A program made the position numbers and the translations under genes. A DNA stretch of 64,000 nucleotides from Schizosaccharomyces osmophilus (Eukaryota; Ascomycota; Schizosaccharomycetes; Schizosaccharomycetales; Schizosaccharomycetaceae), in contig NC_079240.1 in assembly GCF_027921745.1 (NCBI RefSeq), forward strand, positions 1,047,001 to 1,111,000, in the 5' to 3' direction. Shown here one piece after another: positions 29,284-42,023 of the stretch. Within the stretch, counting starts at the first letter, position 1. Every line of letters begins with the position of its first letter. The notes beneath the pieces were generated by a model that was not told where the DNA came from, did not search any database, and saw only the letters and a list, made by a program, of their open reading frames with translations.

Positions 29284-32253
29284 ATGGATTCAAATCAGGA
29301 CTTGACCCATTTAGGAGTGTTCACTGTCGATCAGGCTAGTTTGGAGCGCGATGTGACAAATTCAGCAGATCAATATATCACTAGTGAGACGAAAGAAATC
29401 GAAAGAAAAAGATTAGAAAAAGTAGAGAAGGAGATTTATGCTGTAGAAAAAAAAAGTCGTCAGCTTGAAGCGCGAATTGATAGTCGCTTGACGCAAATTA
29501 GCGTGAAAGGAAATCTTCGAAAGCAGCTCGACAAGTTTCGCGCAACGCTTCAAAATTTAAAATCCGACGAAAATGATATCAAATTGCGCATGGAAGGCAT
29601 TGATGAGGGCCAACAGGCTGTATTTGCTGACCCTCATGCACTTGAAGAAGCCGAGCGCCAAGAATTAATTCGTACTGGTAAAATTACACCTTTTGGTAGG
29701 TTTTCTGGTATTGATAACGAAAGTTCAAACATTGGTGGACATCAATTAAGTAGTCAGGCGATACCTCAAGAACCTGAAGCTATTGATAACACGATTACCA
29801 AGAACATTAGTATAGAGCAAAATGAAGAGCAAGAATTTGGGCTAAAACAAGAGAAAGACGAAGATTATGCACAAGTCGAGAATGTTGGTGAACAAGAGAC
29901 TACTTCAGCTGTGGATGATGGTGATAATTTGGTGTATCGTAAGCGTCTACATTCATGGTGTACTGAGCGCAATCAATTACGCCAAAAATCAGAACAAGCG
30001 AAGCCAGAAAAATCTGAGACTTTTGCTGAAGAAGTTTCTACTAACCATTCTTCATTAAATGAAGATACAGAAGAATGGTTTAAACCGCATCCTACCAAAC
30101 GTGGCCAAACTTACAAAGGCGGATTCACCATTCCCGGCGATATTCGACCCCATCTTTTTCGATATCAAGTTACATGTGTACAGTGGCTATGGGAACTTTA
30201 TAGCCAAGAAGCAGGAGGCATCATTGGTGATGAAATGGGGCTAGGAAAAACAATACAAATTGTATCTTTTCTTTCTTCACTTCACCATTCAAGGATGTAT
30301 GAAAAACCAGCTTTGATTGTCTGTCCGGCCACTTTAATGAAACAATGGGTCAATGAATTTCACCAGTGGTGGGGTCCGTTACGTGTTGTTGTTTTGCATG
30401 CCACAGGCAGTGGTGCTCTTGCTACGCGAGAAAAAAGGCAGTACCAGTCTTTGGAGGAAGAGGATGATGTAGCAGAAATTATAAACCCAAATGCTTCTAA
30501 GTCTTTCCATAGCTATGCCAAAGCATTAGTGGATAGCGTGTTTACTGAAGGCCATGTTCTAATTACAACGTATGCCGGGTTACGCCTTTACAGTGATTTA
30601 TTATTACCACGGGAATGGGGTTATTGTGTTTTAGATGAAGGACATAAAATTCGGAACCCGGATTCCGAAATGTCTGTGAATTGTAAGCAAGTAAAAACCC
30701 CTCATCGAATCATTTTATCAGGTACTCCTATTCAAAACAACTTAATTGAACTTTGGAATTTATTCGATTTTGTTTTTCCCGGTCGATTAGGAACGCTTCC
30801 TGTTTTCCAAAATCAATTTGCTCTTCCTATTAATATTGGTGGTTATGCAAATGCGTCGAATGTCCAAGTACAAACTGCTTACAAGTGTGCTTGTATGCTT
30901 CGTGATTTAATCTCTCCATATTTATTACGAAGAATGAAATTAGACGTGGCCTCAGACCTACCCAAAAAATCCGAGCAAGTTTTGTTTTGTAAGCTAACTC
31001 CTCTTCAACGCAAAGCCTACCAAGATTTCTTGAATGGTTCAGATATGCAAAAAATTTTAAATGGAAAACGTCAAATGCTATATGGGATCGATATTCTAAG
31101 AAAAATATGTAATCATCCAGATTTGGTTATTCGTGAATTTATATCTCAAAAGAAGGACTATTATTATGGAGATCCCGAAAAGTCCGGAAAACTGAAGGTT
31201 GTAATGTCTCTGTTACAGCTTTGGAAGAAGCAAAAGCACCGCACATTACTTTTTTCCCAAACACGACAAATGCTTGATATTTTAGAGAGCAGCATTAAAG
31301 ATATTCCTGGACTTCGTTACTGTCGTATGGACGGAGGGACTTCAATTGGTCTTCGACATGGTTTAGTCGATAATTTTAACAAAAACGGTATATATGATGT
31401 GTTTTTATTAACAACTCGTGTTGGTGGATTGGGCATCAATTTAACAGGAGCCGATCGTGTTATTCTATTCGACCCAGACTGGAATCCATCTACGGATGCC
31501 CAAGCTCGTGAACGAGCGTGGAGATTGGGACAAAAAAGAGACGTTGTAGTGTACCGCCTAATGACTGCTGGAACAATTGAAGAAAAGATATATCATCGCC
31601 AAATTTTTAAACAGTTTCTGACAAATAAAATTTTGAAAGATCCAAAGCAGCGGCGATTTTTTAAAATGACCGATTTACATGATTTATTTTCATTGGGTAA
31701 CGATAAGGAAGAAGGAACAGAGACTGGAAACATGTTTTTGGGAGCTGAACGAGTTTTCAAAAAACAGCCCTCAAGCCATGGGGAAGAAAAAAGTGGAAAG
31801 CAAAAATCCCGTAAAGAGGTTGATGGGAATAATCCGGAGGAAAAGAATCGAAAAGTTTTTGATAAAATTGGTATTGCTTCTATGGAAAAATTTAAACCAC
31901 CAGAGGATACTGGTGTTACAAAAGGCACGTCTTCTAAAAATACACGTGGCGATGAATCCGTACTCGATGATATTTTTGCGAGTGCCGGAATTCAAAGTAC
32001 GTTAAAGCATGATGAAATTATGGAAGCTTCTCAACCCGAGACTTTACTCGTAGAAAAAGAAGCTTCAAGAGTTGCCAATGATGCTGTGCGTGCTGTCGCC
32101 AATTCTCGACGACAGCGGGTCGCTGCTAATCGGAACAAAACCGATCCTCCTACCGGTAATATTTCACGTCAGAATATAGCTTCTGCAAGTCCCCAGGCTT
32201 CTGGTCCAGTTAGCTCCAGTACATTATTGGCTCGCCTCAAGCAAAGGCGTTAA
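29284..32253 (+). CDS. rhp26: Rhp26, CSB/Rad26-type SNF2 ATPase
   Basis: Transcription-coupled repair translocase that acts on stalled RNA polymerase II. Single exon, 989 aa, starting at MDSNQDLTHLGVFTVDQ (the open frame upstream uses GTG). Residues 1-120 are the coiled leucine-latch region. SNF2 motifs: GDEMGLGKTIQ near 315, the DEGH box VLDEGHKIRN near 452, LSGTPIQNN near 480, LLTTRVGGLGINLTGADRV near 720 and RAWRLGQ near 745. The C terminus has a conserved VLDDIFASAGIQSTLKHDEI and ends LLARLKQRR, as I remember S. pombe Rhp26. Overall clearly orthologous but not identical, one reason to place the window outside S. pombe. Confidence 0.96.
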   Translation: MDSNQDLTHLGVFTVDQASLERDVTNSADQYITSETKEIERKRLEKVEKEIYAVEKKSRQLEARIDSRLTQISVKGNLRKQLDKFRATLQNLKSDENDIKLRMEGIDEGQQAVFADPHALEEAERQELIRTGKITPFGRFSGIDNESSNIGGHQLSSQAIPQEPEAIDNTITKNISIEQNEEQEFGLKQEKDEDYAQVENVGEQETTSAVDDGDNLVYRKRLHSWCTERNQLRQKSEQAKPEKSETFAEEVSTNHSSLNEDTEEWFKPHPTKRGQTYKGGFTIPGDIRPHLFRYQVTCVQWLWELYSQEAGGIIGDEMGLGKTIQIVSFLSSLHHSRMYEKPALIVCPATLMKQWVNEFHQWWGPLRVVVLHATGSGALATREKRQYQSLEEEDDVAEIINPNASKSFHSYAKALVDSVFTEGHVLITTYAGLRLYSDLLLPREWGYCVLDEGHKIRNPDSEMSVNCKQVKTPHRIILSGTPIQNNLIELWNLFDFVFPGRLGTLPVFQNQFALPINIGGYANASNVQVQTAYKCACMLRDLISPYLLRRMKLDVASDLPKKSEQVLFCKLTPLQRKAYQDFLNGSDMQKILNGKRQMLYGIDILRKICNHPDLVIREFISQKKDYYYGDPEKSGKLKVVMSLLQLWKKQKHRTLLFSQTRQMLDILESSIKDIPGLRYCRMDGGTSIGLRHGLVDNFNKNGIYDVFLLTTRVGGLGINLTGADRVILFDPDWNPSTDAQARERAWRLGQKRDVVVYRLMTAGTIEEKIYHRQIFKQFLTNKILKDPKQRRFFKMTDLHDLFSLGNDKEEGTETGNMFLGAERVFKKQPSSHGEEKSGKQKSRKEVDGNNPEEKNRKVFDKIGIASMEKFKPPEDTGVTKGTSSKNTRGDESVLDDIFASAGIQSTLKHDEIMEASQPETLLVEKEASRVANDAVRAVANSRRQRVAANRNKTDPPTGNISRQNIASASPQASGPVSSSTLLARLKQRR

Positions 32254-32957
32254 GGTTAAAAAAAACTCTAGCATCCTTATAAGTGAATTGACTTATTTTT
32301 ATTCTTAGTTTTGGCTACCTATCTAACGTTTCTGAATATTTAGAAGGAAATCCGGGGAAAGGATTTGGAATTTCCGTTTCACGCATGAAAAGATATTTTG
32401 GAAAAGAACTTTATTTATACAAGCAACCAAGGTGATTAGCTCTTTTATTTATTTTCTCATCAATTTTCATTCGATGGTCATGCCTTTTGTTTCCTTTGTG
32501 TTTTATCTAATGCATCTTTGCGTTCGTTTTTACCTAATTAAATTAATTATTATTTTACGACGACGATCACTATGTTAACGATCCGCTTAATATCCCTATG
32601 ATTACAAGAATTATGATTATAAAGGCATGTCAGTTTGCTTTATAAAGTCATTTTCTCATACATCGATTCTTCTAGCATTATCATCACATAGTCCCTTTAA
32701 TGATACTACAGGGGCTTCATTTTTAGTGTTTTGTTTATTTATATTGTATTTACTAAATAGAATGTAATTTCACCCGAATTTATAAGGATCAAACAATTTC
32801 CAAATATTCAATGAAATATAATACTATTTAGTATTATACTCTGTTATCGTGCGAACGTAGGGATTAACAATATCATAAAGGCGATCACATAATTTTTGTA
32901 CATGTAATAAAAGGAAGTAGAGACGAGAAAGGTCGAAAACAACCTCTTAAAAGAAGA
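32254..32957. other. Intergenic: rhp26 3' flank and tum1 promoter
   Basis: Plus-strand DNA around 32310-32431 contains an open frame without a start (EGNPGKGFGISVSRMKRYF inside) behind an AG acceptor-like site; see the finding. Otherwise AT-rich, no gene. Confidence 0.5.
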
Positions 32958-33904
32958 ATGCTTATGGCAAACACAAAGATGACCACTTTAGTAAACGCCA
33001 AGAGCGTCGTTCAGCTTATTAAGGAACAGGCTCAAAAATCAGTTCTTTTGGATGCTACCTGGTACTTACCTACAGAATCCAACGATGGAAAACGGGAGTT
33101 CTTTCAAAATCGACTGCCAGGAGCTCGGTTTTTTGGGATTGATGAAGCCAAAGATCATCGTATTGCCTTACCTCACATGCTTCCTCCAACCGAGGAGTTC
33201 GCTGCCTACGTAGGAAATCTTGGAATCGATCGAAACGTACGTAAAAGCCGTGTTGGAGAAGTGGAAGCAATGCTAACCGGATATAGACAAATGTAATAAT
33301 ATATGATAGAAAAGGATTTTTCTCCTCTCCCCGTGTTTATTGGACCTTTAAAGTCTTTGGTCATAAAAATGTATTTTTATTCCCAAATGCATTTGCAGAC
33401 TGGAAAGCTAATGGGCATGGATTAGAAACGGAGAATCCTTCTACTCCTGCTAAAGTCAATTATGAAGATGCAAAAATAAACAAAAGCTTAGTTGCCTCTT
33501 TTGAAGATATCTCCCAGGTCCTGAAAGACCCTTCAAAAAGCAATACTCGCATCATTGACGCTCGCCCTCAAGCCAGATTTACTGGTACTGCTCCTGAAAT
33601 CCGACCTGGCATGGCAAGTGGACATATTCCAACATCTATCAACATTCCTTTCACTGATCTTGTTAAACCCGGAATCACCGAGCCCAAGCCTACAGAAGAA
33701 CTTGAAGAAATTTTTGCAAAGCATGGCCTCCATGATAAATCTGCTCCCATTATCACCTCTTGTGGTTCCGGTGTAACTGCCTCTGTGCTTTTCGTTGCTC
33801 TTGAACTATGTGGATTTACAAATGTTCGTGTTTACGATGAATCTTGGAGTGGGTATGGTCAACGTGCCTTGAAAGATTCTTCTTTATTAGCTACCGGTCC
33901 TTAG
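32958..33904 (+). CDS. tum1: Mercaptopyruvate/thiosulfate sulfurtransferase (Tum1 type)
   Basis: Two-domain rhodanese that passes persulfide sulfur, in yeast toward tRNA thiolation, and can use 3-mercaptopyruvate. Two exons, 32958-33236 and 33287-33904, 298 aa. The join gives GIDRNTNVIIYDRKGFFSSP, the ordinary inactive N-terminal rhodanese core. The second domain has the active-site loop CGSGVTAS with Cys at about residue 252; the GSGVT form is typical of mercaptopyruvate sulfurtransferases. It ends RVYDESWSGYGQ, as usual. The first exon by itself runs on into a false tail. Three ATGs lie close together (residues 1, 3 and 8); a short mitochondrial or cytosolic choice of start is possible. Confidence 0.92.
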
Positions 33905-34274
33905 ATAAGCAAATTCCGGTTCTTGTTTATCCCAGAATATACATTATTGGTATGATGCTTCTTAACGCTCCTCTATTTATAAAAGTTGCACTTTTCATTT
34001 ATTGCTGTCACTAAGATCCGAAAAGGCAAAATTTATACTTTTACTGTCGTTTAAAGCTTATGAATAAATATGTTTCCATTCAAAACTGAGACCATAGTAA
34101 ATTGCTTCGTATGCAAATAAAGAAAGTAATGAGAGTTTAATACAAGAAAGAGTATTATTCTTAACGTTAATAAAGAGAGTAGTCTCCTTTGGAATCATTC
34201 ACTTAGAAAGCCGTTATCTTAAAAGATGGTATGTTCTGCTGTAGTCTTTTGGTAATTAGAAGTAGAAGACACTT
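33905..34274. other. Convergent intergenic region tum1 / got1
   Basis: 3' flanks of two converging genes. No motif or ORF of note. Confidence 0.6.
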
Positions 34275-34872
34275 TTACACAGGACTTTGCTGGTAAGAAG
34301 TCAAGCGATCAATAAAAGGTCCAATATAAGGCAAAGATCTCAGAAAGGTAATTATAATGGGATAAAAGACCCGGAATAGGTTAAAGAAGCCCAGGCATTC
34401 AAGAAAGAAACCAATGATAGGAAAGCGTAGAATAGTGAGCAGAAATCCACCTACAAAGCTCAAGGTTCCCACCATTCTTTCTTTTCTTAAAAAGAAGTTT
34501 GCTGATTTGGCCGGTCCTACAATCATGAATACGCCTGACACAGACAATATCTAATAAGTAAGCAAACAAAACATTTTTAACTGGTTTTCTCCAAAAAAGC
34601 ATAAACGTCTACCACAAAATGGCTTGCACAAACTACATTTGCTGGTACTTGCTTTTTCGACCACTTTGAACTTACATTTCCAAGGGACAATAAAGGGCCG
34701 TCAAACAACATGATTACTCCCTAAATTCTTCATTAGGATCCGAAATGCAATAATAAGTCAACTAAGTTTCGTCTTCTTCAATCCTTACCAATATCATAAA
34801 GAGCAGCCCCAAACTTGTTACACCAATTCCAATTTCTATTTTTATCTTTAGCAATGTTTCTTTTTGGTTCAT
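34275..34872 (-). CDS. got1: Got1 Golgi transport membrane protein
   Basis: Tetraspanning membrane protein of ER-Golgi vesicle traffic (Got1/Sft2 family). Three exons: 34789-34872, 34676-34720 (a 45-base exon) and 34275-34550, giving 134 aa. The assembled N terminus IEIGIGVTSLGLLFMILGVI and FDGPLLSLGNILSVSGVFMIVG carry the family pattern (FD-x-x-LL-x-LGN-x-L). The later FVGGFLLTILRFPIIGFFLE is also characteristic. Four hydrophobic segments are present. Intron 2 is long for this locus at 125 bases. Confidence 0.92.
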
Positions 34873-35519
34873 ATCATACTTTGTACTTCAGAAAGCCACA
34901 TATTCTTCTCTTTTCTGACAGTGTTGATGGTGAAGTGTCTACAGATTGTTTGAAACATCTTATATGTTTTCTTTGTACATATCTCATCCTCATCTTCCCT
35001 TTGCCAAGATTCATATAAGCACTATTTCATTTAATAAAATACTTTCTTTATAATTAGATTATAGAAAACTTCATAGCATCGACAGTCTCTAGCCTGTTCG
35101 AAATTTTGTTATAGCAAAGCAAGTTACAAGCGTAGATTTATTGTAAATGAAATACGAATACTCTCGTTAATTATATCTTCATTAGGGTCCAAGAGGCTCG
35201 TTCCTCTAGGATTTTGACATAACAAAAAACATTACTGAACGTAGACATAAGGAAATACCAGCATCATTTAATCATGCTTGCCATTAGATGGAATATGCAG
35301 CATGAGATGAAAAAGCGCATTCACTTAGGACTAAGATTAATTGTAATAATCAAATAATTAAATTAAAGAATAAATAAAGACTGAGCATACAGACTGTTCA
35401 AAAATGAATATTAATGAAATAAACACAGGGAATGTTATGATCTGAACAGCGAACCGCGATGTTGTGAACGGTTAACTATGTACAGAGAACATTCAGTAGC
35501 TAAAAAAAGGAATTTTAGC
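34873..35519. other. Intergenic: got1 promoter and CNNM-like gene 3' flank
   Basis: Same-strand spacer of about 0.65 kb. No gene or clear RNA seen. Confidence 0.6.
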
Positions 35520-37613
35520 TCACTTTTTGTTTTTATTCTTTCTTTTTTTCTTTTTATTTTTAGAAGATCGCGACGAAACAGCACCGATATGATTGTCGGG
35601 ACTAGGCGTATTGGCATCACTGACATTTAAAAATTCATTTTCTTCATGAGAATCACTATTTGTAATGCTGACTTTGGGTACAAGAATACCATTTCTTTCA
35701 ACCATTTCAACAATATCTTCCGAATTCTCGTTAGCAGTTCTTTCATATGGCTCAATGACAATGCGCTCAATACCATCCGCAGACACGAGATTACTTTCAA
35801 TGACATTACCGAGCCTTACTCTTTTTCCTGTAAAAGTCTTTTCGGAAACTGAAGACCCACTATCTGTCTTTCTGTCCATGGTTGCCAAGGAATCCACATT
35901 AGACTTGAATTGTTTTTTCGTAGACTCTTTATTGTTCATCTGATTAAAACCACGCTCAGCAATCTTGTTGTAATCGATTGGGGATGCGTTACTTTCCCTG
36001 TGATGTTGGAGATGTGTATCGTGGCTCTCATCGCCTTCATTCGCCTGATTTTCCACCTCACGCTGAGAAATATCCTCGGAAGTGTGTTCTTCCTTAGTTG
36101 GTATACTTTTCGAATGCGCCTCTATTTCTGTCTCAACCTTGCCAACTTTTTTGGAAAGAGAAGCGACACTTTCATTTGACGCTTCCATACTTCCATAGCT
36201 TGTCTCGTTCTTAATGCTGACAGGTGTCTTTACTTTCACTCGTTCATTTGGAACGTACCGAGGATTCATGGCCGCATTTCTAGGATTCAAGATTGGGCGT
36301 TGGTCATCCGTATGAGTTTCACCGTTCGTTGCTGTAAGACGGCTTTTCGTTAAGGCAGCCATTGTATTCAAATGAGAGCGATGGAACAATCTGTCCCAAA
36401 ATTCATTATTGTAGGTCACACGTGGCAACCCTTTATGAACATCAATGTAAACATCTGTCTCATCAATAATTTCCTCTCCAATTAACTCTTCAATTATGTC
36501 TTCAAGGGTAATGACACCTAGAGTACCAAACTTTTCACCAGGGTGATCAGAAATTAGAATCATATGGCTTTTACCTTCTTGACAATAATTCAATAAATCC
36601 AAGCAAGAGGTATCCGGAAAAGTTTGAGGCAACGTTGCAAGAGCAAATCTGCTCACAGGCCAACAGTCATCTGGGTCATAACCGATGAGTGTTTTCGTAA
36701 GCAGCATGCCGATGAAATCATGAGGAAATCCTGGCCTGTGTACTGGAATCCGCGAATAACCAGCACAAATGATATCGCCAATTAGTTGTTCATCCACAAC
36801 ACGGTCCGTCGGAAGGGTAAAGACATTCTCAATGGGCGTCATAATACTCTTGGCTGATTTTTCCCGTAAATCTAAAACAGCCGTAATGATCGTCACTTCA
36901 TCTTGATTCAGTTTATCCAACCCCAAGTCTCTATGCAAAGTAACGAGAGTTTTCAAACCAGCCTTTCTATACATGGTACCATGATCTTCTCCTAAGCAGG
37001 CATCCAAGAGCAAAGCCGTTGGATAAGCAATTGGCATAAGCAAGTACATCATAAACAGCACCAACGGTTCCAATTTAGCACCGATCGACAATCCATAACG
37101 GACACATAAAGCTTGCGGAATGACTTCGCCAAAAATCACAATCGCCCCCGTTGAAATCAAAACTGCTGGCCACCCACCGCCGATGATACTATCGAATACA
37201 ATTGGCAAGGTTTCATTCACAATAACGTTGCCCAACAACAAAGTGACCAAAACCCAGTGCTTACCGCGATTCAAGAGTCCTAAAACTTTGTTCGCGTGTT
37301 TTCTTTCGTATTCATCACCACTCTGCTCCAAAACTTGCAGATATACTTCGTCACATCCCATAAGACCGATCGTAAGTCCTGCAAAAACACCACCCAACAA
37401 GACCAAGAAAGCACTTATGAGCAATTTCGAATAATAGGAGAAATTGGAAGGATTTTTTAGAATAACGTTATACTCAGCCGGCGCTGGAAAGCCACCTGAG
37501 GCAGCCTTCTCTTTTAAAGCTAAAGGGAATGCTACCGCATACTTTCTCAAACCCACAACAAGAAACAAAAGTACATATGCTAATGATAATTTCCCTGAAC
37601 GTAACAGGTTCAT
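35520..37613 (-). CDS. CNNM/Mam3-like DUF21 plus CBS membrane protein
   Basis: Relative of yeast Mam3 and animal CNNM proteins, linked to magnesium/metal homeostasis and mitochondrial morphology, usually on vacuolar or plasma membranes. Single exon, 697 aa. A signal-like first helix is followed by the DUF21 core with four hydrophobic segments (about 60-220; [37 protein letters not shown]). The CBS pair spans about 245-405 ([45 protein letters not shown]). The last 280 residues are polar and probably disordered, ending in a lysine-rich tail [16 protein letters not shown]21 proteins bind Mg-ATP via the CBS pair; transport is debated. Confidence 0.9.
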   Translation of the reverse strand: MNLLRSGKLSLAYVLLFLVVGLRKYAVAFPLALKEKAASGGFPAPAEYNVILKNPSNFSYYSKLLISAFLVLLGGVFAGLTIGLMGCDEVYLQVLEQSGDEYERKHANKVLGLLNRGKHWVLVTLLLGNVIVNETLPIVFDSIIGGGWPAVLISTGAIVIFGEVIPQALCVRYGLSIGAKLEPLVLFMMYLLMPIAYPTALLLDACLGEDHGTMYRKAGLKTLVTLHRDLGLDKLNQDEVTIITAVLDLREKSAKSIMTPIENVFTLPTDRVVDEQLIGDIICAGYSRIPVHRPGFPHDFIGMLLTKTLIGYDPDDCWPVSRFALATLPQTFPDTSCLDLLNYCQEGKSHMILISDHPGEKFGTLGVITLEDIIEELIGEEIIDETDVYIDVHKGLPRVTYNNEFWDRLFHRSHLNTMAALTKSRLTATNGETHTDDQRPILNPRNAAMNPRYVPNERVKVKTPVSIKNETSYGSMEASNESVASLSKKVGKVETEIEAHSKSIPTKEEHTSEDISQREVENQANEGDESHDTHLQHHRESNASPIDYNKIAERGFNQMNNKESTKKQFKSNVDSLATMDRKTDSGSSVSEKTFTGKRVRLGNVIESNLVSADGIERIVIEPYERTANENSEDIVEMVERNGILVPKVSITNSDSHEENEFLNVSDANTPSPDNHIGAVSSRSSKNKKKKRKNKNKK

Positions 37614-37961
37614 ATTACTTCTAGCCTACAGCTTTTTTTAAGGCCAGTCCTATGCAGTCAATACGGTAAGGAAGCGTTCACCACTTATTATATACCACTG
37701 GTTTAATGAGTTACAACGTTACTTTCAAATTAGAGTTAAAAATATTCATGGTATTGGAAGCTCATTTCTTACTTTTGTTTGCACTAGTAATTCATGATTT
37801 TCATTCGAATTTTGAGTATCATTATAAATGGAAAAGCATGAAAAATTATTGCGTGGAGGCGAATTTTTTTTAAAATAAGAGAGGTGTAAAATATGATTCA
37901 GGTTCATTATACTTTCCAATACGTTCATGTTAAAATAGATTATATTAGTCATAAAATTCGT
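37614..37961. other. Intergenic: CNNM-like gene promoter and nte1 3' flank
   Basis: 348 bases, AT-rich, no gene seen. Confidence 0.55.
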
Positions 37962-40900
37962 TTACAACGAGTTTCTTCTTAGCGATAAATATTTTGGGTG
38001 CTTTTGGTACTGAGTATTAGTTCCTAGAATCCCGTCAAGCTTACCTTCTGTCCGGAGTTTCTCAATAAATGATTTACCGTATTCGTAACCAACGCTGTAG
38101 ATCTTGTCAAACCTTCCAAATTCTAATGTGGTAAAATCCGTGACAGGAGGACGCATATAGAAACAACCCGGTGTCGTCTTTACTTTTTCGCCAATTGCAA
38201 CACTCGTAACGTAAGTTAATCTAGATTGGATATCAGCAAGTGAAGGATATGCTTTCTTCGAAATAAAGGGAATCCAACGAGTGAATAAAGCCCAAGCACC
38301 GGAAACAGTATCTCCATAATCCATTGCCAAACGTGAGTCCTCACTTCCAACATCAATTGCAAAGATTGTGTTCGCTCCAAGAGATTGCATATGCGTTACT
38401 GTAAGGTTATCCATATAACCACCATCTAACAGCATGTCCCCATTATCGGAGAGCATTGGCGGGACCAAACCGGCTAAAGACATACTAGCTCGAATATATC
38501 TCCACGCATAACCACTTGAGTGAACATCCATGCGAGAATGAGTAATGTTTGTCGTATTCACGTAAAACGGCAACCAAAAGTCCTCAATATGGCTTTCACC
38601 GAATGCTTTCCATATACCTCGATTGAATTCATGACCAGTAGTATAAGCAGCCTGAGGATAAGTTAAATCTAAAACAAACCTCCATAGATTTGCCATCCTT
38701 CCACAAAACTTCTTGGCACGACCAAACATTGGGACTAGATCTGCTTCACGGGCATACAATCCGCCATTGAATGCTCCTATACTGGTACCGCCGATAATAT
38801 CAAAAGGAATCCCGGCCTCTTCTAATGCATATAAAGCGCCAATTTGAGAAATTCCTCTAGCACCTCCACCCCCTAAAACCAGTCCGATACCTTTACCGCA
38901 AATTCTCCTAGCCAAGCGTGCAAAGTCATTTTCCTGTGCCCGATTAGTCTGATAGACAGGATGTAGATGCTTCCAATCAATATATTTCCTAAAGCCATAT
39001 TTAAAGCTCAATACTTTAGACCGAATTATATTTAAGAACTCCTTTCCATCATTATGGTCAACCATTTCGTTGTCCCAACCAGCGCGTAACTGCAAATGAT
39101 GATGAGCATATACCCATGGACGCTCTTTTAACCACGTCCTCGTTAATCCTGAAGGGCAAAATCTCTCAGGATGTATAAGTACAAGCTCTTTTCGAGCTGT
39201 ACATTTCATAGCGATCAAGTAACTTTCAAACTCCCCAATTTGAGGATTTCCATCCGCTTCTGCAAGGATATATATACAGTCAGCTTGTCGCACGCAAGTT
39301 TGAAACCATGTAGTCCCAACGTTAGTGTCAGCAATGTAAATCAAAATATCATATTTATCTTCCAAATCCGAAAGATAGCTTGCGAGCTTGAATCTTCCCA
39401 TGCGGCTGAACGCGTACTTCCCTAAATGTTCTAAAACTGAGGACTGTCTCAAAATTTTAACAGAAATACCCAAAACGGATAAGGCAAACGTTAACTTTTG
39501 GGAAAAAGTTAATAAATGCCCAGTTGAAGAAGAAGGGACCACAGCTAGTGTACGTATACTATGCTTTTCCCTCCTAGTCTGACGAATACCTTCATAGATG
39601 AAACTGTTATTCAGCATGACATGCATTCGATTTGCAATGATCTTTGAAAGTTGTAACCCGACAGCTGGATGGCTAAGAGAGAGAGCATTGAACAGCGTTT
39701 GAGGGATTTTCGCGAGTTCAGAATCTCGAATTGCAAATAACGTACTGTTCCTTGGGGCATTGATTAGCATTTCCAATTCACCTGCGCTATCGCCCTTTCC
39801 ATATTCATCAAAATAATCAGAATTTGATTTTGGATCGCTGTCATCAATAGATCTTAAACGCCCGTTTTGAACTATATATATTGAATCACTTGGATCCCCT
39901 TTGTTAAACAGTACTTGATCGGGGTTTAAGTGAATCCAACCAACGGCAAAATCAAGTTTTAATAGCAAAGGAGGAACCAAGGATATAAGTCTTTTGGCGA
40001 TGACAAGGGAAATTAGTGGCTCTTGCTCAATGATCCTTTCAAGAGCTGTACGCGGTAAATATCCTACTAAAACGTCCGTCCTAGCATTTACATTCACAAA
40101 TGAACGATAATTGGAAACGCATGCTTGATAATTGACCAGACCACCTGGTTTCATCATAAAGGAGTGCTCCTCTGATTGTCCTTGATTGCCATATGTAGCT
40201 ATTTTAGAGGGGCAAGTTGCATCCAAAAAGCCATCAATGATATAAAATACGCCGTCAGCATGATCACCCTGTTGAACAATGGTAGTTTCTTTTTTGTAGA
40301 AAACTATCTCAATTTCTTTGGCAAACTCAAGAATCGTAGAGTGCTTTGGATTGCTTGTTGTAGGGCTCTTGGCTTCTTCGTTAACGCCAACAGCACTCAA
40401 CATGGCAAGTTGGCCCAAAAAGTCAACCTTGCTAGATTTTTCAGAATAATCTGTAGATTGATTACTTTCTTGATATCCTGATTGCTCGTCATCTACGGAA
40501 GCAGCAGCACTTTGGGTTTTGATGCCGTAGTTGGCTATACCAAGAGATTTTAAAATGCAATGTAACAAACCATGCCTAAAAGAAGAATACACATCATAAT
40601 CACTCACTTCTTTAGAGTACGCCCGACGAAGAGGAGACCGTTTCATGTTTGGAGAAACTGATTGAGAAATAGTAGCGTGTGGATTAATAGATGAAAGCAA
40701 ATCTCCTGGATTGACCGCTGTACGATCAATTTCGGACCCAAAACCCTCAAAATTTCTGTTCAAGTTACCGATGCGATTGGCAGGTCCTTTTTTTTGTGAT
40801 ATGATTATACCACCCTTTATGTTTTTATTCCTATTCTCAGACTTTGCTTCATTCTTGAAGGTTTCGATAATATCACCACGAATATAATTTGGCAATTCAT

Positions 40901-42023
40901 AGGAAGTAATAGCATTGAAGTTTTTTTCAATACTGAAAATGACATCGGACAATCCAAGGTACTCAAAACCCGTAGAAAAGGTGACTCGTTGGAATCGTGT
41001 AAGGATTACCTGAACTATCTGTGCACTGGAATTAGGAAATTTGCGAACCAAATGATGAAAAGCACTTCCGGGTATAACAGCTATTGTAGTATCACACTTA
41101 GCTTTAGCAACAATTGAAGACTTTTCCTTTGGCCTGAATTCACCTTTTGATTCAGATTTTTTCCTTCCGATGCTATTAGCGGGGAAAGGATTGTCCATGA
41201 ACTCTGCTGGGGTGCCTGTGGACTGGGTAGTGCTTGGGGTAACTGAAACTTCCGGAACAATTTCTGTGAATAACTCCAAGACAGTAAAAAAACTAGAAAG
41301 AGGGGCTCCATTTGAAACTTCAGTAAGAAGCCTGTAGTCAGGATGCAGAGACGATGGATCCCCTAAGGCGCCATCATTGTAACGCTCTGTGGCTGTATAA
41401 ACCTGGAAGCAGCCATCCACAACTAGGATAAAGGAGGACTGTTCATCAAGATCAATTGTTTCTCCTATAGCAACTCGCCGGGTTTGAATATGCCGAGCTA
41501 GTTCAACGAAAACCGGTTTTTCCAAGTACCCGAATATACTAATCGCACTCAAAAACTAAAGTTGTTAGTACTAGTCAATACAACACGTATGGAGCATACC
41601 TCATCGAGATAGTTTTGAAACCCTATCTTTGGTTCACTAATTTGAACGCTGGCTTCAGGACCAAGCTTGGCTTCTTTTATCGGGTCTTCGTGCGGAAGTC
41701 GAGAGTATTTGTTTAGGTATCTGTAACGGATGATTAAAGCGGCCGCACAAAGGGAAACGAAGAATAAGAAAAGTCTATTGAGTTAGTATTTCACTTATCG
41801 TTGAAAAAATTGATGCTTCATACAAAGACTTGAAATTGAATTGAATAGTTAAAGAATAGCTTAAAACTTTATAGGTCCATTTTGGTATAGTTATTGAAGC
41901 GAATGCTAGTATACTTAGAGAAAATTTTGTGACAAAAACAAGACTTAGGGTTATAGATCTTAATATAAATATTATGATTCCTGAAATAACGTTATTTTGC
42001 AAAATCCTGTCCGCAATATCCAT
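37962..42023 (-). CDS. nte1: Lysophospholipase Nte1 (neuropathy target esterase)
   Basis: ER-anchored phospholipase B that deacylates phosphatidylcholine to glycerophosphocholine. Three exons: 41824-42023, 41600-41774 and 37962-41555, 1322 aa. The two small exons supply the membrane anchor ([16 protein letters not shown], then [20 protein letters not shown]), which the large exon lacks. cNMP-binding-like domains begin with [16 protein letters not shown] and repeat at about residues 480-600 and 650-740. The patatin catalytic domain has the oxyanion loop LGGGGARG near 1017, nucleophile elbow GTSIG near 1047 and the dyad Asp in LLDGGYMDN near 1167. Start ATG at 42023; the frame upstream only reaches a GTG. 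Both introns are under 50 bases. Confidence 0.95.
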
